Shown: piece by piece, positions 53,546 to 62,596 of the stretch
Layout of the letters: the number at the start of each line of letters is the position of its first letter
Numbering within the stretch: position 1 is the stretch's first letter
Assembly: GCA_023388315.1 (NCBI GenBank)
Contig: JAEWGM010000043.1
Location: forward strand, 62,001 to 126,000
From: Bacteroidota bacterium
GTDB lineage: Bacteria > Bacteroidota > Bacteroidia > Bacteroidales > Dysgonomonadaceae
Length of the DNA stretch: 64,000 nucleotides
Reading direction: 5' to 3'
Position numbers and translations under genes: made by a program
Notes under the pieces: model-generated
What the model was told of the DNA's origin: nothing
Database searches by the model: none
Seen by the model: only the letters and a program-made list of their open reading frames with translations

Positions 53546-53547
53546 AT

Positions 53548-54531
53548 ATGCAATTTGCGCACCCCATATACCTCTATTTGCTTTTGCTGCTCATTCCGTT
53601 GATTGTGTGGTACATTGTCCGTTTGTCGAAGACACAAGCTTCGTTTAAACTGGCATCCACCGGCGCTTTTAAAGGAATGAAGCGGGGGTTGAAGGTATAT
53701 ATGCGGCATTTGCCGTTTGTGTTGCGATTGATATCGTTGGCGCTGATTATCATCGTTATTGCCCGTCCGCAATCGGTAAACAGTTGGGAAGAAACCGAAA
53801 CGCAGGGAATCGATATCGTGATGGCGCTCGATGTATCGGGTTCTATGCTGGCGCAAGACTTGCAACCCGACCGTTTGGAAGCCGCGAAGAAAGTCGCCTC
53901 CGAATTCATTACCGACCGGCAAAACGATAACATCGGGTTGGTTATTTTCGCGGGGGAAAGTTTCACGCAATGCCCGCTCACAACCGACCACTCTGTTTTG
54001 CTGAATTTATTGAATGAAGTTCAATTCGGGTTAATTGAAGACGGAACCGCCATCGGGTTGGGGTTGGCAAACTCCGTTAACAGGCTCAAAGACAGTGATT
54101 CGCAATCGCGCGTGGTGATTCTGCTTACCGATGGCACAAACAACCGCGGACAAATTGCGCCGCTCACCGCTGCCGATTTGGCGCGGTCATACGGCATTCG
54201 AGTGTACACCATCGGGGTGGGAACCAAAGGAATGGCGCCCACGCCTGTGCAAACACCGTTTGGCATCCGCATGCAAAATATGCCGGTGGATATCGATGAA
54301 AAAACGCTCACGGAAATTGCCGCCATGACCGGAGGGCAGTACTTCCGCGCGGAAGATACCGAAGGCTTGCGCAATATTTACGACGAAATTGATGAAATGG
54401 AAAAATACCTCATCAGCGTGCAAAATGTAACGCGGCGCCAAGAATTATTCCTGCCGTTTGCCCTGCTGGCAATGGGGTTGATTGTGCTGGAACTCTTGCT
54501 TCGCAGGACGTGGTTGAGAAGCATTCCGTAA
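53548..54531 (+). CDS. batA: VWA domain protein BatA
   Basis: 327 aa. Two N-terminal hydrophobic helices (about 6-24 and 57-73), a VWA domain (about 88-290) with complete MIDAS DVSGSM (95-100), the TDG-containing VVILLTDGTNNRG, and a C-terminal helix (about 301-320). Membrane-bound with the VWA domain in the periplasm or cytosol unresolved. The first of the Bacteroides aerotolerance genes; paired with batB. Confidence 0.95.
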   Translation: MQFAHPIYLYLLLLLIPLIVWYIVRLSKTQASFKLASTGAFKGMKRGLKVYMRHLPFVLRLISLALIIIVIARPQSVNSWEETETQGIDIVMALDVSGSMLAQDLQPDRLEAAKKVASEFITDRQNDNIGLVIFAGESFTQCPLTTDHSVLLNLLNEVQFGLIEDGTAIGLGLANSVNRLKDSDSQSRVVILLTDGTNNRGQIAPLTAADLARSYGIRVYTIGVGTKGMAPTPVQTPFGIRMQNMPVDIDEKTLTEIAAMTGGQYFRAEDTEGLRNIYDEIDEMEKYLISVQNVTRRQELFLPFALLAMGLIVLELLLRRTWLRSIP

Positions 54532-54557
54532 CAAGATTATGCCAAAAACTAAAAAAG

Positions 54558-55580
54558 ATGTTTAGATTCGGGAATCCGGAATATTTGTGGTTATTTGCCG
54601 CCTTGCCGTTGCTACTGGCAATGTACGTGTTTTTGAACATCAGAAAACGAAAAGATGTTCAAAAGCTCGGCGTGCTTTCTACGCTCAAAACCATGATGCC
54701 CGAGTTATCGCTCAAACGCTCCTATCTTAAATTCTGGCTTATATTTGCCGCGTTGTGCGTGGGCATTGTGATGCTCGCGCGTCCGCAATTCGGCACCAAA
54801 GTGGAAACGGTGGAAAAAGAAGGCATTGAGTTGGTGATAGCCATAGACGTTTCAAACTCGATGATGGCGCAAGACGTTTCCCCAAATCGGTTGGCGCGCG
54901 CCAAGCAAATTCTCTCCCGCATTATTGATGTACGCAAAAACGATAAAGTGGCGCTCATCGTGTTTGCCGGCGAAGCCTATGTGCAAATGCCGCTCACTTC
55001 CGATACGCAATCTGCAAAAATATTCCTCAACTCCATCGATCCCAGCCTTGTGCCCGTTCAAGGAACGGTGATTGGACAAGCCATCGGGTTAGGAGTGAAC
55101 TCTTTTTCGAGTGACAAAGAAACCAGCAAAGCCATCGTTATCATTACCGACGGCGAAGACCACGAAGGCAACGCCATGCAAATGGCTAAAGACGCCGCGG
55201 CCGCGGGTATTATGGTGAACGTGGTGGGTATCGGCTCCACGGAAGGAGCGCCTGTTCCATCGCCTGAATACGGCAACAATTATATGGCCGACAACGACGG
55301 CAATGTGGTAGTCTCGCGGCTCAATGAGCAAATGTGTATGGATATCGCGCAAAATGGAGAAGGATTGTATGTTCAAGCCGATAATTCAAACTCAGCTATT
55401 CGCGCGTTGGAAGCGCAACTCGATGAATTGGAAACAAGCAAATCCACCAGTCTTTCCTACTCGGAATACGACGAAAAATTTCCCCTATTCGCTTGGATTC
55501 TACTGGTAATCTTGTTTGTGGAAATCCTTATTTTCGATAAGAAAAACCGATTATTCAGAAAGGTGACATTATTCAAATGA
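54558..55580 (+). CDS. batB: VWA domain protein BatB
   Basis: 340 aa from the ATG at 54558 (MFRFGNPEYLWLFAALPLLL); the longer frame would overlap batA. Two N-terminal transmembrane helices, VWA MIDAS DVSNSM (97-102), VIITDGEDHEG and a C-terminal helix. Overlaps batC by 4 bp. Partner of BatA; the two VWA proteins probably form a complex with MoxR and the TPR proteins. Confidence 0.95.
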   Translation: MFRFGNPEYLWLFAALPLLLAMYVFLNIRKRKDVQKLGVLSTLKTMMPELSLKRSYLKFWLIFAALCVGIVMLARPQFGTKVETVEKEGIELVIAIDVSNSMMAQDVSPNRLARAKQILSRIIDVRKNDKVALIVFAGEAYVQMPLTSDTQSAKIFLNSIDPSLVPVQGTVIGQAIGLGVNSFSSDKETSKAIVIITDGEDHEGNAMQMAKDAAAAGIMVNVVGIGSTEGAPVPSPEYGNNYMADNDGNVVVSRLNEQMCMDIAQNGEGLYVQADNSNSAIRALEAQLDELETSKSTSLSYSEYDEKFPLFAWILLVILFVEILIFDKKNRLFRKVTLFK

Positions 55581-56305
55581 AAACAATCAATATAAAATAT
55601 ATCCTGTTTTTCTGTGTGATGCTGCTGATTCCCAATTCATTATCGGCACAAAAAGAGGTGCGCCAAAACCTCAGGAAAGGAAATAAAGAATACAAACAAC
55701 AAAAATTTTCGGACGCCGCGAAGTTCTACAACGACGCCCTCACAGAAAACCCCAGTTCCAAAGAAGCAACTTTTAACCTGAGCAATACGTTATACAAACA
55801 AAAAGAGTGGGATATGTCCATTGAGCAGATGAATCATTTCATGATGCTGGAGCAGGAAGACCCGATGAAAGTTTCAGCTGCTTGGCACAACATCGGCAAC
55901 GCGATGCTGCAAAAAAAAGACCTGCAAAAATCGATGGAAGCCTACAAAATGGCCCTACGGCTGAATCCGCAGGACGATGAAACCCGATACAACTTGGCGG
56001 TGGTGCAAAAAATGATTCAAGACGAGGAGCAAGATGATCAGCCCGACCAAGGAGAAGGAGAACAAGAGCAAGAACAGGAGCAGCAGCAAGACCAGCAAAA
56101 CCAATCGGAGCAAAACCCGCAAAATCAAGAACAACGGGCTGAACAACCCGACCAGCCGGAGCAAATGTCGCGCGACAATGCGCGCCAAATGTTGCAAGCC
56201 ATAGAGCAAGATGAACGGCAAACGCAGGAAAAAGTGCAGAAAATTAAAGCGCAAGAACGCGAGAAACAAGCCGAAGACAACCGAAGGCATAACAAGAATT
56301 GGTAA
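55577..56305 (+). CDS. batC: Tetratricopeptide protein BatC
   Basis: 242 aa. N-terminal signal or anchor (about 1-25, ending LSAQ), TPR units at about 28-140 (ATFNLSNTLYKQKEWDMSIE and AWHNIGNAMLQKKDLQKSME), and a long Gln/Glu/Pro-rich low-complexity stretch (about 150-200, QDQQNQSEQNPQNQEQRAEQ). The end is charged and helical. Conserved place between batB and batD. Confidence 0.92.
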   Translation: MKTINIKYILFFCVMLLIPNSLSAQKEVRQNLRKGNKEYKQQKFSDAAKFYNDALTENPSSKEATFNLSNTLYKQKEWDMSIEQMNHFMMLEQEDPMKVSAAWHNIGNAMLQKKDLQKSMEAYKMALRLNPQDDETRYNLAVVQKMIQDEEQDDQPDQGEGEQEQEQEQQQDQQNQSEQNPQNQEQRAEQPDQPEQMSRDNARQMLQAIEQDERQTQEKVQKIKAQEREKQAEDNRRHNKNW

Positions 56306-56344
56306 AATAAACGCGACGGGTTGCAACCAACAAAGCGCGTATCA

Positions 56345-58195
56345 ATGAATATGAGTCGTTTAAAAAAAATACATATCGTTCTTTTCACCCTTGCCGCGAT
56401 AATTGCCCACGCGACGCAAACGAGCGCTCAAGTAACGTTTAAAGCTTCGGCGCCGGCAACGGTGGTGGAGGGGCAGCAATTCAGGTTGAGTTATATCCTG
56501 AACAAAGAGGGGAGAGACCTTCGCTTGCCCGATCTTGAGGGCTTTGATGTGCTTTTTGGCCCCACCACGTCCACAAGCTATAGCCAGCGCACGGTAAACG
56601 GACAAACCACATCGGAAAGTTCCGTTACTTACACCTATATTTTAATGCCTAAGAGAACGGGAACGTTTACCATCGCGCCAGCGTCCATCACCGTAGATGG
56701 CAGCAACTATCGCTCCAACTCGTTGGAGGTAAGAGTGCTCCCGCCCGATCAGGAGCAAAGCGCACCATCCGGTTCCGGTTCATCGCAGCCGCAACAGCAG
56801 CCTTCCGCCGGTTCGGGCTCGGCAACGGTTTCCAACACCGATGCGTTTATCCGCGCCATCGTTTCCAAGAACAACATTTATGAACAAGAGGGATTTACGG
56901 TAACGTTCCGCTTATACACCACGCTAAATGTGGTGGATTTTGGGCGGATTGAGTTCCCTGAATTTGAGGGTTTTATGGTGGAAGAAGTGGATATGCCCGT
57001 GAATCAGCAACTGAAAATGGAGCGATACAACGGCAAAAACTACTATACCGCCGATTTACGTAAAACCTTGCTTTTCCCGCAACGCTCGGGGCAAATTACC
57101 ATTCCTTCGGGAAGGTTGGAGATGGTGTTTTCCGTGCCCTCGGGCAGAAAAGTGTCCACCTTTTTCGGTGCGCAAGAAGTGATGGTTGACGTGAAAAAAC
57201 CGATGGTCACAAATCCCGTAGCGATTAACGTGAAACCGCTTCCCGCCAATAAACCGAACAGTTATTTGGGCGCTGTGGGCACTTTCACGTTCAACCCGAG
57301 CATCAGCACCCAGCAAACGCGTGCCAACGAAGCCATCACCGTGCGGTTGGAAATATCGGGAACGGGAAATTTAAAATTGATTGGCAACCCCGAAGTGGCT
57401 TTCCCGAGCAACTTTGAGGTGTACGACCCTGTGGTGAACAATTCGTTCAACGTAACCACCAACGGCCTCACCGGTTTGCGCACCATTGAATATATGGCCA
57501 TTCCCCGGTATGAAGGCGATTACACTATTCCGCCCGTGGAATTCACTTATTTCGATTTAAATACAAATTCGTACAAAACGCTCAAGTCGCAAGAATATAA
57601 ACTGCAAATTGCCAAAGGCGACCCAAGCCAAGCCAGCGGCGGCAACTTTGTGAATCGTCAGGATGTACGTGTGGAGCAAGATATCCGATTTCTGAAAACG
57701 GGAGAACCTTCCTATCTTTCCAGAACAAAACCGTTTGTGGGTTCACTGGGATATTGGTTGTGGTTTATTGTTCCATTCCTGTTGTTGGTGGTGATGTATG
57801 TTTTAAACAGAAAACGCGCCAAAGAGAACGCCAATATCGCCTTAACTCGCACCAAAAAAGCAAACAAAGTAGCCATCAGAAGATTGAAGGTGGCGGAAAC
57901 GTATTTGAAACAGCAAGACAAAGAAAAATTCTACGATGAAGTGCTGCGCTCGCTCTGGGGATATTTTAGCGATAAACTTTCCATTCCCGTGGCCAAGCTT
58001 TCAAAAGACAACATTGAAGCGGAATTGTCGGGATATGGAATTGAAGACGCGCTCATTGCCCGTTTTATGCACATATTGAACACAAGCGAGTTTGCGCGTT
58101 ACGCCCCCGCGGAAAGCGACGCGGCAATGGACAGGATTTACCACGATACGCTGGAATCGATTGGAGAAATGGAAAACAAGTTCAAAAGAAAATGA
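56345..58195 (+). CDS. batD: Oxygen tolerance protein BatD
   Basis: 616 aa from the ATG at 56345; a TTG eight codons upstream (56321) is the longer alternative. Signal peptide about 1-28 (ending TSAQV), large BatD beta region (about 29-460) with a Ser/Gln/Pro-rich linker (SAPSGSGSSQPQQQPSAGSG near 146-165), one transmembrane helix (about 477-497) and a cytosolic helical tail. Membrane-anchored with the bulk in the periplasm. Confidence 0.93.
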   Translation: MNMSRLKKIHIVLFTLAAIIAHATQTSAQVTFKASAPATVVEGQQFRLSYILNKEGRDLRLPDLEGFDVLFGPTTSTSYSQRTVNGQTTSESSVTYTYILMPKRTGTFTIAPASITVDGSNYRSNSLEVRVLPPDQEQSAPSGSGSSQPQQQPSAGSGSATVSNTDAFIRAIVSKNNIYEQEGFTVTFRLYTTLNVVDFGRIEFPEFEGFMVEEVDMPVNQQLKMERYNGKNYYTADLRKTLLFPQRSGQITIPSGRLEMVFSVPSGRKVSTFFGAQEVMVDVKKPMVTNPVAINVKPLPANKPNSYLGAVGTFTFNPSISTQQTRANEAITVRLEISGTGNLKLIGNPEVAFPSNFEVYDPVVNNSFNVTTNGLTGLRTIEYMAIPRYEGDYTIPPVEFTYFDLNTNSYKTLKSQEYKLQIAKGDPSQASGGNFVNRQDVRVEQDIRFLKTGEPSYLSRTKPFVGSLGYWLWFIVPFLLLVVMYVLNRKRAKENANIALTRTKKANKVAIRRLKVAETYLKQQDKEKFYDEVLRSLWGYFSDKLSIPVAKLSKDNIEAELSGYGIEDALIARFMHILNTSEFARYAPAESDAAMDRIYHDTLESIGEMENKFKRK

Positions 58196-58962
58196 AACAG
58201 GTTAAATACATATTTTCACTCATCCTGCTTTTTTCTCTGGCACATGGGGCAATAATGGCGCAGGCCTCTCCCGAAGAAGCATCGCAAGCCTACAGAGACC
58301 AAGAGTTTAAGAAAAGCATTGAGTTGTACGAAGAGATTGTGGTGCAAGGAATTGCCGAAAACAAAGAATCGGCACAAATCTATTACAACCTTGCCAACGC
58401 CTATTTCAGAGACAACCAATTGGGCAAAGCCATCCTGAATTACGAGCGCGCCCTGCTTCTTGATCCCGGCGATGGCGATATCCGCCACAACCTTCGCTTC
58501 GCGCGTGCGCGCACCGAAGACCGCATTGAAACCGTTGGGAGCCTGTTTCTTGCCAATTGGGTAAAGGGTGTTCAAAACCTGTTGAGCTCCAATCAGTGGG
58601 CTGCCATGGGCATTGTGTTGTTTATATTGTTTTTGGCGTGCGTAGGCTTGTTTTTGTTTGTGCGCGTCCTCTGGATAAGAAAAACGGCGTTTTATGCCGG
58701 CCTTTCGTTGTTTGTGCTGATGATGGTGGCCAATGTGTTCGCTTTTAACCAAAAAAACACGCGGTTAAACCGCGACACCGGCATTGTGATGGTGGGCGCG
58801 GCGTCCATTAACGCGTCGCCCGACAACAACAGCAACCAACTTTTTCAACTGCACGAAGGCACCAAAGTAAAAATCAGAAATACCGACGGCGATTGGTACG
58901 AAATTGAAATCGCCAACGGCAGCGTAGGCTGGACACCCAAACAAAACATTGAAGTAATATGA
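58192..58962 (+). CDS. batE: TPR and SH3 domain protein BatE
   Basis: 256 aa. Signal peptide (about 1-24, ending IMAQA), TPRs at about 27-105 (YYNLANAYFRDNQLGKAILN), two transmembrane helices (about 135-157 and 163-183) and a C-terminal bacterial SH3 domain (about 195-255, VKIRNTDGDWYEIEIANGSV). Overlaps batD (4 bp) and the PAP2 gene (4 bp), so translationally coupled. Confidence 0.93.
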   Translation: MKQVKYIFSLILLFSLAHGAIMAQASPEEASQAYRDQEFKKSIELYEEIVVQGIAENKESAQIYYNLANAYFRDNQLGKAILNYERALLLDPGDGDIRHNLRFARARTEDRIETVGSLFLANWVKGVQNLLSSNQWAAMGIVLFILFLACVGLFLFVRVLWIRKTAFYAGLSLFVLMMVANVFAFNQKNTRLNRDTGIVMVGAASINASPDNNSNQLFQLHEGTKVKIRNTDGDWYEIEIANGSVGWTPKQNIEVI

Positions 58963-59660
58963 ACGAAGCGGTAGAAAAGCTTCTGCCTCTGGAACGCGAT
59001 CTGTTTTTCGCGCTAAACGGCAGCGATTCCATTTTCCTCGATAACATTATGTGGACCGTAACAGGGCGTTTTATTTGGGGCCCGCTGTTGCTCTTTATGC
59101 TGTTTCTGTTTTTCTATAAAACGCCGCTTCGCGAGTCGTTGCTCGTGGTGTTTATGTTTGTTTTGTTGTTCGCGGCGTGCGACCAAGTTGCCTCCTCCAT
59201 TTTTAAACCGCTTTTCGAGCGTTTTCGCCCCACCCACCATCCCGATTTTATGGATTTGGTAGACACGGTAAACGGGTATCGGGGAGGCCGGTTCGGCTTT
59301 ATCTCCAGCCACGCCACCAACAGTTTTGGGCTGGCGGTGTTTCTCTCCTTGCTTTTCAAAAACCGATGGCTCACCCTCAGCGTGCTGCTTTGGGCGCTGG
59401 TAAACAGTTATTCTCGGATTTATTTGGGCGTTCATTTTATTTCCGATATCGTTGCCGGAATGATTGTGGGAAGCCTTTTGGCACTTCTGATATACAAGCT
59501 GTATGAATGGATTCGTTATCGGTTTTTTGCCATACCCAAACGCCGATTGCATCAAAGTGTCTATCCCGAAAAACACGCTCATCTGTTAGCCATTTTTATT
59601 ATAATTAATTTAGTTCTTGTGGTAATTTTTAATCAATCTTTATCAACTTTACCCCACTAA
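58959..59660 (+). CDS. PAP2 family phosphatase
   Basis: 233 aa, about six transmembrane helices. All three signature motifs: KPLFERFRP, SSHATNSFG and SRIYLGVHFISD, with two catalytic His residues. Family members dephosphorylate undecaprenyl pyrophosphate, lipid A or phosphatidate; the substrate is not clear. The ATG overlaps batE by 4 bp, so it is attached to the Bat operon. Alternatively a separate lipid-recycling gene placed there by chance. Confidence 0.92.
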   Translation: MNEAVEKLLPLERDLFFALNGSDSIFLDNIMWTVTGRFIWGPLLLFMLFLFFYKTPLRESLLVVFMFVLLFAACDQVASSIFKPLFERFRPTHHPDFMDLVDTVNGYRGGRFGFISSHATNSFGLAVFLSLLFKNRWLTLSVLLWALVNSYSRIYLGVHFISDIVAGMIVGSLLALLIYKLYEWIRYRFFAIPKRRLHQSVYPEKHAHLLAIFIIINLVLVVIFNQSLSTLPH

Positions 59661-59793
59661 TCTGTGTTTTACCGATAAACGAAACATTTTCGTAAAGATT
59701 ATGCCTAAAAAGTTTGCATTAATTGAAATTTTGCGTAAGTTTAAGGCTCAAAAGAATTAGTTTCATGTATCACTAACATAAAATAAAACAGCC

Positions 59794-60096
59794 ATGGCAA
59801 GAACAATTACTTTTAACGAGTTAAGAGCCCTCAAAGACAAACTGCCCGATGGAAGTATCCACCAAATAGCGCAGGAATTGGAAATGAACCCCGAAACCGT
59901 GAGAAACTATTTTGGTGGATATAATTATAAAGAAGGCAATAGTGTGGGAATACACATTGAACCGGGCCCCGATGGTGGTATTGTAATTTTAGACGATACC
60001 ACAATTTTTGATAAGGCACTTAAAATATTAGGTCTCGATGACTATCCGGAAGAAACCACTTACAGCGAAGTGGAAGAAACCGAAACAGAAGAATAA
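59794..60096 (+). CDS. Small helix-turn-helix protein with acidic tail
   Basis: 100 aa. N-terminal helices with a putative HTH (LPDGSIHQIAQELEMNPETV), then RNYFGGYNYKEGNSVGIHIE, a beta-like region and an acidic C-terminus (SEVEETETEE). Looks like the conserved Bacteroidales 'DNA-binding protein' family; no function is known to me. Monocistronic between a 133-bp leader and a terminator. Confidence 0.75.
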   Translation: MARTITFNELRALKDKLPDGSIHQIAQELEMNPETVRNYFGGYNYKEGNSVGIHIEPGPDGGIVILDDTTIFDKALKILGLDDYPEETTYSEVEETETEE

Positions 60097-60106
60097 AAAA
60101 ACAGAA

Positions 60107-60152
60107 AAGCCCGATATTTACTTCTAACACGTTTAAATATTGGGCTTTTTTG
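60107..60152 (+). terminator. Terminator after the HTH gene
   Basis: AAAAGCCC-G-ATATTT pairs with AAATAT-T-GGGCTTTT (G/T wobble in the middle), 15-nt loop, T-run. Confidence 0.8.
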
Positions 60153-60172
60153 GCTTTAAACAACTACAGATT

Positions 60173-61324
60173 ATGGAAAAAGAAAATAATCCTCAACAAA
60201 ATAAAGAAGATAAACTGGTTACGGTAGCCATTCACACGCACGAGAGAGCGCAAATGTTGAAATCGTTTCTCGAGTCGGAAGGCATTCCCGCCATTATTCA
60301 AGGCATTAACATTATTCAACCGGTTGTGCCCGGAAATGTGAGGGTGCGAATCAACGAAAGCAACCTTACCCGAGCCCTCGAAATTATTGAGCAGGTAGAT
60401 TTCACATCGCAAGTGGCGGAAGAAACCAACGAGATAAAAAAAGAAATTCTGGTTCCGGTGGACTTTTCCGATTATTCGCTCACAGCGTGTGAATTTGGTT
60501 TCAGGTTGGCAAACGACCTCGAATGCGATGTGAAATTGTTTCACGCGTTTTTCACGCCTTTTTATCCCACATCCGTGCCGTTTGGCGACTCGTTTACGGT
60601 TCCGCCTGCCACCGATAAAGACCTCTATCAGGACATCAAGGAGCGAATGGAGTCGGAAATGAAGAAGTTGACGTCCATTGTTGATGAAAAAATCGCGCGA
60701 GGCGAATTGCCCAAGGTAAGATACACCACGCAATTAATGGAAGGGCTCCCCGAAGAAGAAGTCATTGCCTATTCCAAGAAAATACGGCCCACGGCCATTG
60801 TGATGGGAACCCGCGGCAAAAACGCCAAAGAATTAGACTTGATTGGCAGCGTAACAGCCGAGGTGATGGAAGGCAGCAGAACGCCCATTTTCGCCATTCC
60901 CGAAGACGCGGAAAGCGGCGATATCTCCAAAATGAAAAACATTGTTTTTCTTACCAATTTTCAGGAACGAGAGTTCAAAGCACTAGACATTATGCTGGGA
61001 TTCTTCAAACCTTATCCCGTGAAGGTTTACTTGGCACACATTGCCAAAAAAGAAGATGTGTGGAACGAGATAAAGCTCTCCGGCATTCAAAAGCACCTGA
61101 AAGAATTGTACCCTCAACTGGAAACGGAATACAAGCTTCTCGACCAAAGCGAGGGATTGGAAGAAACGCTGGAGAAGTTTGTGAAGGAGAATAACGTAGA
61201 TTTAATTTCGCTTTCCAGCTCACGCCGAAATATTTTTGCCCGCATGTTCAATCCCGGCATTGCCCGGCGGATGCTGTTCCATTCCGATACGCCGCTGTTG
61301 GTGATAAAAGGATTGAAGCAGTAA
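60173..61324 (+). CDS. DUF2007 domain fused to two universal stress protein domains
   Basis: 383 aa from the ATG at 60173; a longer frame would start in the preceding terminator. Residues about 10-80 are a DUF2007-like signal-transducing domain (VAIHTHERAQMLKSFLESEG, IPAIIQGINIIQPVVPGNVR). Next come USP-1 (about 92-250, EILVPVDFSDYSLTACEFGF, VMGTRGKNAKELDLIGSVTA) and a less conserved USP-2 (about 258-383, NIVFLTNFQEREFKALDI, SSRRNIFARMFNPGIARRML). The GxxG-9x-G(S/T) ATP motif is partly kept in USP-1. Soluble; ligand unknown. Confidence 0.85.
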   Translation: MEKENNPQQNKEDKLVTVAIHTHERAQMLKSFLESEGIPAIIQGINIIQPVVPGNVRVRINESNLTRALEIIEQVDFTSQVAEETNEIKKEILVPVDFSDYSLTACEFGFRLANDLECDVKLFHAFFTPFYPTSVPFGDSFTVPPATDKDLYQDIKERMESEMKKLTSIVDEKIARGELPKVRYTTQLMEGLPEEEVIAYSKKIRPTAIVMGTRGKNAKELDLIGSVTAEVMEGSRTPIFAIPEDAESGDISKMKNIVFLTNFQEREFKALDIMLGFFKPYPVKVYLAHIAKKEDVWNEIKLSGIQKHLKELYPQLETEYKLLDQSEGLEETLEKFVKENNVDLISLSSSRRNIFARMFNPGIARRMLFHSDTPLLVIKGLKQ

Positions 61325-61343
61325 GTTAAGTCTTTTACAATAC

Positions 61344-61376
61344 AAAAAAGGTTCTCACAAGCGGAGAACCTTTTTT
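61344..61376. terminator. Terminator between USP and OmpH genes
   Basis: AAAAAAGGTTCTC (61344-61356) pairs with GAGAACCTTTTTT (61364-61376). Confidence 0.9.
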
Positions 61377-61396
61377 ATATCGTACAATTAAGCGTA

Positions 61397-61909
61397 TTAT
61401 TTCACGCCCAATTTAGTTTTCACCAGTGGTGTAATGTCCACAGCTGTGGGGCTTACATACACAATGGGCGACTGCATGGTTGCCACATCAAAAACAAACG
61501 TGTATTTGTTTTCGTCGCCAACGGTTTTAATGGCATCGGCAATTTTTTTGTTGATTGGCTCCAGCAATTTTTGTTGCAATTGTTGGATTTCTTGTTGGCT
61601 GTTTTGTACATACGTTTGATAACGTTCTTGAATTTGAGCCAATTGTTTTTGTTGGTCTTGTTTTATCGCGTCGGACGCAGTACTTGCGATTTTTTCAAAC
61701 TCTTCCGCTTTTTTGTTGAATTCGTCCACCAACGCTTGTCCGTTTTTGGTGATTTCCTCTTGCTTATTGCTCAGTTGAGTTTCAATTCCGGGAAGCTCGG
61801 GCATAGCGTTAAATATTTCTTGGGTGTTGATGTACGCTATGTTCGCGTTTTGCGCAACAGCCGCAATGGGCGCTATCGCGATAAATAGAATGAGTAATTT
61901 CTTTAACAT
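61397..61909 (-). CDS. OmpH/Skp family periplasmic chaperone
   Basis: 170 aa. Signal peptide about 1-20 (ending AAVAQ), the NIAYINTQEIFNAMPE start of Skp-like proteins, then a long coiled-coil (about 45-130, Gln/Lys/Glu-rich) and a beta tail with FVFDVATMQSPIVYVSPTAV. Holds unfolded outer-membrane proteins for BamA. Its own -7 TATATTTG is at 61951-61958 (minus). Last of the bamA-ompH-ompH set. Confidence 0.93.
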   Translation of the reverse strand: MLKKLLILFIAIAPIAAVAQNANIAYINTQEIFNAMPELPGIETQLSNKQEEITKNGQALVDEFNKKAEEFEKIASTASDAIKQDQQKQLAQIQERYQTYVQNSQQEIQQLQQKLLEPINKKIADAIKTVGDENKYTFVFDVATMQSPIVYVSPTAVDITPLVKTKLGVK

Positions 61910-61950
61910 GATGTATTTGTAAATTAATTGTTTATTCCAGAAATAGGGTG

Positions 61951-61958
61951 CAAATATA
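61951..61958 (-). promoter_or_regulatory. -7 element upstream of the second ompH
   Basis: Minus-strand TATATTTG, 41 bp before the start; no clear -33 box. Confidence 0.45.
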
Positions 61959-61970
61959 ATGCATTTATTT

Positions 61971-62483
61971 TTAATAGCCTAACCTGGCTAATACTTGATC
62001 GCTGATATCTATTTCGGGCGATGCAAAAATCACCGAAGTTGCTGAAGCCCTGTCCACAACCATGCTATAACCCGACGCGATGGCTATTTCTTTAATGGCA
62101 TTATAAATATTGTCTTGAATGGGTTTCATTACCGCTTCCCTGCGTTTGAACAACTCGCCCTCCGGGCCAAAATATTTGTTGCGCAGTTCTTGAATGGCGT
62201 TTTCTTTGGCCACGATTTCGTTTTCGCGTTTTGTTTTTTCATTTCCTTTCAGGAAAACCAAATCGGCCTGATATTTTTTGTACATAGCGTCCACAGCGTC
62301 CACTTCTTTGTCCACTTCTTTTTGCCATTGTTGCGAAAGCGTTTCCAATTGGTTATTAACATTTTCATATGAAGGAATTTTCTTCATAATATATTCCATG
62401 TCAATGAGCGCGTATTTTTGAGCATGGGCGGTACCCATAGCAAGCGCCATAAATAAACCGATAAATAATAATGTCTTTTTCAT
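61971..62483 (-). CDS. OmpH/Skp family periplasmic chaperone
   Basis: 170 aa from the ATG at 62483 (another ATG at 62492 is equally possible). Signal peptide about 1-21 (ending GTAHAQ), then KYALIDMEYIMKKIPSYENV, a long coiled-coil (about 40-115) and a C-terminal beta part (SGYSMVVDRASATSVIFASP). Paralogue of the neighbouring OmpH; both are tetramer-forming Skp-type holdases. Between bamA and the other ompH. Confidence 0.93.
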   Translation of the reverse strand: MKKTLLFIGLFMALAMGTAHAQKYALIDMEYIMKKIPSYENVNNQLETLSQQWQKEVDKEVDAVDAMYKKYQADLVFLKGNEKTKRENEIVAKENAIQELRNKYFGPEGELFKRREAVMKPIQDNIYNAIKEIAIASGYSMVVDRASATSVIFASPEIDISDQVLARLGY

Positions 62484-62596
62484 ATGATTCATTTTTTTTG
62501 TTCTGTTATTACAGACGGCTAAATTAAGAAATCGTTTACACAACGTGCAGATAAATTATGTTAAATTGTTTGGGACGTGTTGTTTATACGCGGTTT

